Assembly (NCBI GenBank): GCA_017429985.1
Contig: JAFRNW010000010.1
Location: forward strand, 193,700 to 257,699
From: Clostridia bacterium
GTDB taxonomy: Bacteria > Bacillota > Clostridia > Christensenellales > CAG-138
DNA: 64,000 bases
Reading direction: 5' to 3'
The notes beneath the pieces were generated by a model. The model was not told the DNA's origin and did not search any database. It saw nothing but the letters and a program-made list of their open reading frames with translations. A program made the translations under genes and the position numbers. Below are positions 18,407-25,071 of this stretch, piece after piece; the stretch's first letter is position 1; every line of letters starts with the position of its first letter.

Positions 18407-19105
18407 ATGGACCGGTTTTCTACAGTAGGCATCGTTGCTGCAATGGAGGTAGAGCTGGAGCTCCTGCGGAGCAGTCTGGAAGAAGTGAGGACGATTTCGC
18501 TCGCCTCGGGGACCTGCTATATGGGGCGGATCGGAAATCATACCGTCGCTGCGGTTCTGTGCGGGATCGGGAAGGTCAGCGCTGCGCTTGCGGTACAGGA
18601 ACTGATTGACCGTTTCCAGCCGGACTGCGTGATCAACACGGGATGCGCCGGAGGCATCGCGGAGGGTATAAAGATCGGCGACATCGTGATATCGGACCAG
18701 GTGTCGGAATGGGATCTGGATTCCACTGCGCTCGGGCTTCCGAGAGGATACGTCTGCTCGCTTAACACGGCGGATATTCCGGCGGACAAGGCGCTTTCGG
18801 ATCGTATCGCGGCCGCTGTTCCGGAAGGCATGACCGTACGGACCGGACGTATCGTATCGGGAGATCAGTTTGTCAGCAGACAGGAGCAGAGGGACATCAT
18901 CCTCGGCACGTTCCCGGACGCGCTGTGCGCCGAGATGGAGGGAGCGGCGGTCGGGCATGTCTGCGCCCAGAACCGTGTCCCGTTCAGCATCATCCGTTGC
19001 ATGTCGGATACGGCTGACCATCAGAGCAATGTGGATTTTTACGATTTCGCGGCAGGCGCGGGAAGGACCTGCAACAGGATCCTCATGAAGCTGCTGTCGG
19101 ACTGA
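18407..19105 (+). CDS. mtnN: 5'-methylthioadenosine/S-adenosylhomocysteine nucleosidase
   Basis: 232 residues with the MTAN pattern: GIVAAMEVELELL at the N-terminus (catalytic Glu12-like acid), CGIGKVSAALAVQ, NTGCAGGIAEGIKIGDIVIS and CAEMEGAAVGHVC, with SDTAD near the end carrying the catalytic Asp. It cleaves MTA and SAH to adenine plus thioribose products, feeding methionine salvage and the activated methyl cycle. A GGGAGG ribosome site precedes it. It is followed by a strong bidirectional hairpin. Confidence 0.93.
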   Translation: MDRFSTVGIVAAMEVELELLRSSLEEVRTISLASGTCYMGRIGNHTVAAVLCGIGKVSAALAVQELIDRFQPDCVINTGCAGGIAEGIKIGDIVISDQVSEWDLDSTALGLPRGYVCSLNTADIPADKALSDRIAAAVPEGMTVRTGRIVSGDQFVSRQEQRDIILGTFPDALCAEMEGAAVGHVCAQNRVPFSIIRCMSDTADHQSNVDFYDFAAGAGRTCNRILMKLLSD

Positions 19106-19151
19106 CCGCATCGATTGCAGAACGCCTGCAGCTTCCATCGGAACGAAAGAA

Positions 19152-19199
19152 AAAGGCTGTTTCAAAAGCGGAAACGCTTTGAAACAGCCTTGCTTTTTA
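19152..19199. terminator. Bidirectional terminator between mtnN and the minus-strand membrane operon
   Basis: A long stem AAGGCTGTTTCAAA-AGCG / CGCT-TTGAAACAGCCTT with a GAAA tetraloop and one bulged A is flanked by A-rich sequence on the left and GCTTTTTAT on the right. It can stop both converging transcripts. Confidence 0.88.
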
Positions 19200-19205
19200 T
19201 CATCT

Positions 19206-20081
19206 TTATAATCTGACCGGGGGAGGGCTGTCCTCCTTACGGTCGGGCGTATGCGGTTCGAGGCGCGGACGGTCGTCTTTATGATGTCTGGGCGCTGCCC
19301 ATGCTTCCAGATAGGGGAGGGAAAACAGGTTGTCCGCGTTGGTAAGCACCTTGACCAGCCATATCAGGAACAGAACCACAAGAATGGGGATCACACAGGA
19401 AGTGACGATCATGATCGCCAGGGACTGCACGAAATTGTTCAGGGTCTTGACTGCCTTGTTGGAAAGACTTGCGACGCTTTCGGAAAGCTTGTCCAGAATG
19501 GTGGAGAGAACGCTTTCGTCCTGCGACTGAGAGAGCGCGGAGGTGTTGCCAGTCAGCTCTTCCGCTTCGGAGATGGTCGTTTCAATCGTGGTGTCATAGA
19601 CGCGGTAGATCTGGTCGGAGATATTCAGGCTGAACGGGATCGCAAAGTAGAGCGCAAGCCCGAAGATGGCGAGCTTCGTTCCGACGCGCTTCCATCCGCC
19701 GCCTCTTGTCCAGACACCGATGATGCCGAGCCCGCACGCAAAGGGGATCAGCCACTTGAATACGCCTGCGCCGATCAGGGTGAGAAGGTATTTCTCCGCA
19801 TACAGGACGCAGAGGATGACAAGGAAATATCCGGTGAAGTCCGCGAGCTTTTCCGCGATCGGGGTCGCCGCGTCACCCGGAAGCGCCGTGATGCCGGCGG
19901 AGACAAGCGCGGAAGTGCCGGACAGTTTCAGAACCGTTTCCGCCTTCTCGTCCAGGGAAGCGATGTTGGCGCTGTGCGTTTCAAGGGAGGAAGCCGTGCT
20001 TGAGATCAGCATGAGGGAAATGACCGCGACAAGCACGAGAATCAAAGTAAAAACGGTTTTTTTCATCGTTTCGGGTGCCAT
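19206..20081 (-). CDS. Multi-pass membrane protein of unknown function
   Basis: 291 residues from the ATG at 20081, chosen because AAGGAGG lies 8 bp upstream. There is one N-terminal transmembrane helix (TVFTLILVLVAVISLMLI), an extracytoplasmic-looking segment, three further helices (about 90-160) and a final helix near 245-265. The C-terminal tail is charged and proline-rich. A central stretch (YDTTIETTISEAEEL to NKAVKTLNNF) looks like a coiled coil. It follows the DUF4230 gene by 14 bp in one operon. I do not recognise a family. Confidence 0.6.
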   Translation of the reverse strand: MAPETMKKTVFTLILVLVAVISLMLISSTASSLETHSANIASLDEKAETVLKLSGTSALVSAGITALPGDAATPIAEKLADFTGYFLVILCVLYAEKYLLTLIGAGVFKWLIPFACGLGIIGVWTRGGGWKRVGTKLAIFGLALYFAIPFSLNISDQIYRVYDTTIETTISEAEELTGNTSALSQSQDESVLSTILDKLSESVASLSNKAVKTLNNFVQSLAIMIVTSCVIPILVVLFLIWLVKVLTNADNLFSLPYLEAWAAPRHHKDDRPRLEPHTPDRKEDSPPPVRL

Positions 20082-20095
20082 GGTTGATACCTCCT

Positions 20096-20788
20096 TCACT
20101 CTGTGACGACTTTGACGCGGTAAACGGACAGATCGATCAGATTTCCGATGAAATTGGTCACGATGTTGACCGCATTCTCGTCCGCCCGCTCCAGAATGCC
20201 CTTCCCGAGCGCTTTCTGCCTCGCGGTGTTTTCCAGTTCGACCAGTGAGCTGTTGAAGTCTTCCGCGGAAAGAGGATTCGAGAATCCCTGTTTTTCGGAA
20301 AACAGTTTAAAGCTGTCCGGATCGATGTCCACGTTCCGGATCTGGGATTTCGGAAGGATGACGGTCACCGTTTTGGTTGCCTCGTCCTTTTCCACCCTTG
20401 CGGCGGCGAAATCCGGGCCGGCTGTAACGACACCGTCATATCCCGCGAGATAGTTGGATTCGGTGAAGGGCAGCTTGATATCCGTTTTAAAGAATTTCTT
20501 GACGCTTGAAAAACTGACGACTTCAGTAAAATAGTATTCGTCCGTGATCAGGATGCCCATGTCGCGGATGCCGTCCTCAACGGTGTTCACGGAGATCTCC
20601 TTTTCGATTTCAATCAGTTTCGGCGCAGCAGGGACAAAGGAGCCTGTGGAGGGCTTCGGAACGGGTACCTGTTCGGCTACCTGCTGACTGCCGCCGCGGA
20701 TCAGCCAGGAAACTACAATCACGAGGATCGCTGCCGCAATCACGACGATCAGGGCGGCATAGAATTTCTGCTTTCCGGTTCTCTTCAT
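20096..20788 (-). CDS. DUF4230 membrane-anchored protein
   Basis: 230 residues from ATG 20788 with AGGAG upstream. A single N-terminal transmembrane anchor (FYAALIVVIAAAILVIVVSWLI) precedes a proline-rich linker and a DUF4230-like extracytoplasmic domain: EISVNTVEDGIRDMGILITDEYYF, a basic central strand region, then VTVILPKSQIRNVDIDPDSF and a helical NTARQKALGKGILERADENA near the end. The function is unknown. It is the first gene of a two-gene operon with the multi-pass protein, suggesting a partnership at the membrane. Confidence 0.8.
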   Translation of the reverse strand: MKRTGKQKFYAALIVVIAAAILVIVVSWLIRGGSQQVAEQVPVPKPSTGSFVPAAPKLIEIEKEISVNTVEDGIRDMGILITDEYYFTEVVSFSSVKKFFKTDIKLPFTESNYLAGYDGVVTAGPDFAAARVEKDEATKTVTVILPKSQIRNVDIDPDSFKLFSEKQGFSNPLSAEDFNSSLVELENTARQKALGKGILERADENAVNIVTNFIGNLIDLSVYRVKVVTE

Positions 20789-20835
20789 GCTCGTATCTCC
20801 TTTCAGAAGGCGATCGGTCTTTTTTACCAGAAAAC

Positions 20836-20865
20836 ATCGTAACATCGCAGGGAAAAAGGGGTCAA
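20836..20865 (-). promoter_or_regulatory. Promoter for DUF4230 operon
   Basis: Reading the minus strand, TTGACC (20865-20860) and TACGAT (20841-20836) are 18 bp apart, about 48 bp before the start codon. Confidence 0.6.
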
Positions 20866-21006
20866 TCGATGAAGGAAGACTCTTCGAAAAATTTGCATTT
20901 TCGTAACGGTTTCGCCCATGTGTGGGTGTGGTCCGGGCAGGCCGCCCCGCTTCGATTAAAAAAATTCATTTTTATTGAAAAAAGGTATTCCCATTTCAAA
21001 AAATGA

Positions 21007-21015
21007 TGTTATAAT
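21007..21015 (+). promoter_or_regulatory. Extended -10 promoter for hppA
   Basis: TGTTATAAT is a perfect extended -10 element in an AT-rich stretch, giving a leader of about 55 nt before hppA. No canonical -35 is at the usual distance. Confidence 0.65.
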
Positions 21016-21076
21016 ATGTCTTTATCAAAGCAGAGTTTTCTTCTGCAATTCTAATTTTTATGAGGAGAGTACTGAA

Positions 21077-23194
21077 ATGCTAGAGTATCTGTTGACCCAT
21101 CTGTACTGGATCAGCATGATCGCTTCTATTGCTGCGTTGGTCTTTGCCTACTGCCAGGCCAGAATCGTTCTGCGCTCGGACGAAGGTAATGACAGAATGA
21201 AGCAGCTTTCCAGAGCGATCCGCACCGGTGCAAAGGCGTTCCTGAAACGTCAGTATCGTACTGTGGCCGTTTTTTTTGCGGCCATGTTCGTAATCGTTTG
21301 CGTTATGGCCGCGCTTGGCAAACTGACATGGTATGTCCCGTTTGCTTTCCTGACCGGCGGTTTCTTTTCCGGTCTGTCCGGCTATATCGGAATGACGATT
21401 GCCACACAGGCGAATGACCGTACGGCCTGCGCCGCGCAGAAGAGTCTGAACGACGGCCTCAGGGTCGCGTTTTCCGCCGGATCCGTCATGGGATTCACGG
21501 TCGTTGGCCTCGGACTCCTAGACACGTCCATCTGGTACGCTCTGCTGGATCTGGTATTCCATGAAAGTCTTTCCAATATTACTGCCGCAATGGTCACGTT
21601 CGGAATGGGCGCTTCCTCCATGGCGCTCTTCGCGCGTGTCGGCGGCGGCATCTTTACAAAAGCCGCGGACGTCGGCGCCGATCTCGTGGGCAAGGTAGAA
21701 AAGGGCATCCCGGAGGATGACCCCCGCAACCCGGCCACGATCTCCGACAATGTCGGCGACAACGTCGGCGACGTCGCGGGCATGGGCGCGGACCTGTATG
21801 AGAGCTATGTCGGCTCCATCGTCAGCACCTGCGCTCTGGGCGTCATCGCATTCGGTTCGACGCAGTTCAGTTTTCAGGCTGTCGCTCTTCCGCTGCTGAT
21901 GGCTTCCGTCGGCGTGCTGTTCTCCGTTCTCGGCACCTTCTTTGTACGTACTGAAGAAGGCGCAAGCCAGAAAAACCTTCTTGCTGCGCTTCGCCGCGGT
22001 ACCAACCTCGCTGCGATCGTGACCGCTGTCGTTTCGTTCGGCCTCGTCGTGTGGCTGTTCGGAATCCAGTACTACGGTCTGTACCTCGCGATCCTTGCCG
22101 GCCTTGCCGCCGGTGTTCTGATCGGCATCTGCACCGAGTATTTCACATCGGATACCTATCGGCCGACACAGAAGATCGCGGAATCTTCTGAAACCGGAAC
22201 GGCAACGCTGATCATCAGCGGACTCGGCACCGGCATGATGTCCACGATCTATCCGATCATCATTGTCGGCGTTGCGATCCTGATCGCCTATTTCTGCTCC
22301 GGACTCTGCCCGGTGGATGTTCCGAAGTCGGATCTCGGACTGTACGGAATCTCTCTTGCCGCTGTCGGCATGCTTTCTACACTCGGTATCACGCTTGCGA
22401 CGGACGCTTACGGCCCTGTCGCGGATAACGCCGGCGGTATCGCCGAAATGGCAGGCCTTGATCCGGAAGTCCGTAACCGCACCGATGCGCTGGATTCCCT
22501 CGGAAATACGACCGCCGCAACCGGAAAAGGCTTTGCGATCGGTTCTGCCGGTATGACGGCACTCGCGCTGATCGCCAACTTCAAGGCAAAGCTGCTCACG
22601 AACATGCCAGGCGTGACGGATCTCAGACTGGACCTTCTCGATCCGAAGATTCTGGTCGGTCTGTTTATCGGCGCTTGCCTGCCGTTCCTCTTCTCCGCGC
22701 TGACGATGGGTGCTGTTTCCAGAGCTGCGCAGAGCGTGGTCATCGAAGTGCGCCGTCAGTTCCGTGAGATCAAAGGAATCCTGGAAGGCGAGGCAGAGCC
22801 CGACTACGCAAGGTGCGTGGATCTGTGCTCCAAGTCCTCTCTCCATGAGATGGTTCTTCCCGCTCTGGTCGCGATCATCGCGCCGCTCGTAACGGGATTC
22901 GTTCTCGGCGGAACAGGCGTCATCGGCATGCTGTGCGGATGCACGGTGTCCGGATTCATTATGGCGATCTTCATGGCCAACTCGGGCGGTGCCTGGGATA
23001 ACGCCAAGAAGTATATCGAAGCCGGCCATTTCAACGGAAAAGGCAGCGACAACCATAAATCCGCTGTTGTCGGCGATACGATCGGCGATCCGTTCAAGGA
23101 TACAGCCGGCCCGTCCATCAATATCCTGATCAAACTGGTCAGCATGGTTTCCATCGTGTTTGCCGGCCTGATCGCTTCGTTCAGCATACTCTGA
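21077..23194 (+). CDS. hppA: Membrane-bound ion-translocating pyrophosphatase, K+-dependent type
   Basis: 705 residues from ATG 21077, with GAGGAG upstream. About 16 hydrophobic segments and the family signature GGGIFTKAADVGADLVGK, then DDPRNPATISDNVGDNVGDVAG and the C-terminal GDTIGDPFKDTAGPS, are intact. It couples PPi hydrolysis to export of H+ or Na+. The segment GNTTAATGKG has Ala where K+-independent enzymes have Lys, which in this family marks K+-dependent pumps. Whether it pumps H+ or Na+ cannot be read reliably by eye. It is monocistronic, with its own promoter and terminator. Confidence 0.95.
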   Translation: MLEYLLTHLYWISMIASIAALVFAYCQARIVLRSDEGNDRMKQLSRAIRTGAKAFLKRQYRTVAVFFAAMFVIVCVMAALGKLTWYVPFAFLTGGFFSGLSGYIGMTIATQANDRTACAAQKSLNDGLRVAFSAGSVMGFTVVGLGLLDTSIWYALLDLVFHESLSNITAAMVTFGMGASSMALFARVGGGIFTKAADVGADLVGKVEKGIPEDDPRNPATISDNVGDNVGDVAGMGADLYESYVGSIVSTCALGVIAFGSTQFSFQAVALPLLMASVGVLFSVLGTFFVRTEEGASQKNLLAALRRGTNLAAIVTAVVSFGLVVWLFGIQYYGLYLAILAGLAAGVLIGICTEYFTSDTYRPTQKIAESSETGTATLIISGLGTGMMSTIYPIIIVGVAILIAYFCSGLCPVDVPKSDLGLYGISLAAVGMLSTLGITLATDAYGPVADNAGGIAEMAGLDPEVRNRTDALDSLGNTTAATGKGFAIGSAGMTALALIANFKAKLLTNMPGVTDLRLDLLDPKILVGLFIGACLPFLFSALTMGAVSRAAQSVVIEVRRQFREIKGILEGEAEPDYARCVDLCSKSSLHEMVLPALVAIIAPLVTGFVLGGTGVIGMLCGCTVSGFIMAIFMANSGGAWDNAKKYIEAGHFNGKGSDNHKSAVVGDTIGDPFKDTAGPSINILIKLVSMVSIVFAGLIASFSIL

Positions 23195-23216
23195 TCCAAA
23201 AATAAGGTCTTTCACA

Positions 23217-23250
23217 GGGCTCCGGTTTTTTTAGATTTCCGGAGCCTTTT
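23217..23250 (+). terminator. Terminator after hppA
   Basis: An 8-bp stem GGCTCCGG / CCGGAGCC with a T-rich loop is followed by TTTT. Confidence 0.82.
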
Positions 23251-23301
23251 CCGTTACGGGCGTAAGGGCGGCGGAGCATGGCCAGGAGACGGAAAAAAGA
23301 C

Positions 23302-23331
23302 TTGACTGAAAGAAAATGGATGTGTTAGTAT
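23302..23331 (+). promoter_or_regulatory. Promoter of T-box leader 1
   Basis: TTGACT (23302-23307) and TAGTAT (23326-23331) are 18 bp apart, with TG one base before the -10 (extended -10). Confidence 0.7.
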
Positions 23332-23337
23332 TTCCCC

Positions 23338-23612
23338 ATCTCATTTGAAAAAGCGATGATGGAACTATGCTTCCGATCCGAAAGGTTCCAGAGAGCCGGC
23401 GGCCGCTGCGAGCCGGTACCGAAGGTGTGAAGCAGTCTCATTCCGGAGCCGTTTCCGTGAATTCATTCCGACAGTAACGGGAACCGCATGGCAGCGTTAC
23501 AGGCTAAGGGACTTGATGGAGTCCTGATTTGAGTGATCCGTTCATACGGATAAGCAGGGTGGTACCGCGAAGAGATTCGTCCCTGAGGCCATATTGGCTT
23601 CAGGGATTTTTT
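23338..23612 (+). promoter_or_regulatory. T-box leader 1 (tRNA-sensing riboswitch)
   Basis: This fills the gap between hppA and the LeuA-like gene. Seen in order are a GATGATGG specifier-loop strand, AGAGAGCC (23390-23397), a distal hairpin with GCTGCGAGCCGG, then AGTAAC after the specifier, a GTAACG/CGTTAC hairpin, the T-box proper AGGGTGGTACCGCG (23556-23569), and a terminator stem TCCCTGAGGCC/GGCTTCAGGGA with a T run. The triplet just before AGTA is GAC (23470-23472), nominally Asp. The antiterminator TGGT pairs with tRNAs ending A73-CCA, which argues against Asp, so the cognate tRNA is unresolved. Confidence 0.88.
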
Positions 23613-23629
23613 ATTCAGACGGAGGAGAA

Positions 23630-25051
23630 ATGAAAATGGACCGAGTATCGATTGCAGACATGACGATGAAACAGAGCCGGAGGGGCGTGGAATTCACGCT
23701 GAGTTTCCGCGAAAAGATCGAAATGGCGAAGCTGCTGGACAAGCTGGGGGTTTCCGTAATCGAGGTGACGCCCATCCTGCGTCCCAAGATCGACAGCCTG
23801 CTGATCAAATCGATCGGTTCGGCGGTCCGTGAGAGCACAGTCGCCGTCCCGGTCGGCATTGATCCGTCGCTTCCGGAGATCGCCTGGAAAGCGCTTGCGG
23901 AGGCAAGACATCCCCGTCTCCAGGTGGATGCGCCTGTCAGCGCCGTTCAGATGGAGTATATCGCCGGAAGGAAACCGGACGCCCTGATCGAAGAGATCGA
24001 CCGGCAGGTGCGCGCCTGCAGGGCATTGTGCCCGGATGTTGAGTTTATCGCCGGGGACGCGACGCGCGCAGAGCCCGCGTTTGTTCAGAAAGCCATCCGG
24101 ACCGCCATTGCCGCCGGTGCAAACGTGGTCACGGTGTGCGATGCGGAAGGGACCATGCTTCCGGATGAAATGAAAGCGTTTCTGAGCGGTCTGTATGACG
24201 CAATCGGAGAACTGAAAGACGTCTGCCTCGGCGTTTCCTGCAGCAGCGATTATGCGCTCGCGGATGCCTGCGCGGTCGCGGCAATCCAGGCGGGCGCAAG
24301 GGAGCTGAAGACGGCTGCCTATAATTTCACGGGGATCAGCCTGGAGCATACGGCGGATATCATTTTTGCGCGCGGCGAGCAGCTGGGTGTGGAGACAGGA
24401 ATCCGCATGACGCAGAAAAGGCGTCTGCTCGAGCAGATCGCGTGGATGTGCAGCACGGGCCGGAGCAAGAATTCCCCGTTTGATTCCGGCGTGCAGGAAG
24501 ACAGCGGCATGTATCTGACGGCGCACGACGAGATGTCGGCGGTCATGAAAGCGGTCAGCGGCCTTGGATACGATCTTTCGGAAGAGGACAGCATGCGCGT
24601 GTTTGAAGCGTTTTCCAGGATCGCCGCCAAAAAGGAAAAGGTGGGGGCGAAGGAACTGGACGCAATCGTTGCGTCCGCCGCCATGCAGGTGCCGGCCACT
24701 TATAAGATTAAAAGTTATGTGATCAACAACGGCAATATCATCAGCGCGACCGCCCACCTTCAGCTGGAAAAGGACGGAAGGGTCCTGGAGGGGATCGGAC
24801 TGGGCGACGGCCCGATCGACGCGTCCTTCCTCGCGATCGAGCAGATCGTCGGGCATCACTATGAGCTGGACGATTTTCAGATTCAGGCCATTACGGAAGG
24901 CCATGAGGCGATGGGCGAATCGGTCGTCAAACTCCGGAGCGGGGGGAGACTGTTCTCTGGAAGAGGCATTTCCACCGACATCATCGGCGCAAGCATCCGC
25001 GCGTACATCAACGCACTGAACAAGATCGTCTATGAAGGCGGAACCTACTGA
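23630..25051 (+). CDS. LeuA-like (HMGL/isopropylmalate-synthase family) protein lacking catalytic motifs
   Basis: 473 residues. Residues about 1-270 follow the HMGL TIM-barrel pattern and 350-470 match the LeuA allosteric dimerisation domain (NNGNIISATAHLQLEKDGR and GISTDIIGASIRAYINALNKI). The family N-terminal motif D-TLRDG-Q is replaced by ADMTMKQSRRG, and the metal-binding HxHND motif by SCSSD (203-207), so the usual Claisen-condensation chemistry looks lost. It may sense an amino acid or 2-oxoacid through its regulatory domain. It is controlled by T-box 1. The start could be 23630 or 23636, both after GGAGG. Confidence 0.78.
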   Translation: MKMDRVSIADMTMKQSRRGVEFTLSFREKIEMAKLLDKLGVSVIEVTPILRPKIDSLLIKSIGSAVRESTVAVPVGIDPSLPEIAWKALAEARHPRLQVDAPVSAVQMEYIAGRKPDALIEEIDRQVRACRALCPDVEFIAGDATRAEPAFVQKAIRTAIAAGANVVTVCDAEGTMLPDEMKAFLSGLYDAIGELKDVCLGVSCSSDYALADACAVAAIQAGARELKTAAYNFTGISLEHTADIIFARGEQLGVETGIRMTQKRRLLEQIAWMCSTGRSKNSPFDSGVQEDSGMYLTAHDEMSAVMKAVSGLGYDLSEEDSMRVFEAFSRIAAKKEKVGAKELDAIVASAAMQVPATYKIKSYVINNGNIISATAHLQLEKDGRVLEGIGLGDGPIDASFLAIEQIVGHHYELDDFQIQAITEGHEAMGESVVKLRSGGRLFSGRGISTDIIGASIRAYINALNKIVYEGGTY

Positions 25052-25071
25052 GAAAGAAGAGGGAATGATCC

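Noticed and set aside
23470-23472. Calling T-box 1 an aspartate riboswitch outright
   Set aside because: The GAC triplet fits by position, but TGGT in the antiterminator does not match the G73 of bacterial tRNA-Asp, so the call is left open.
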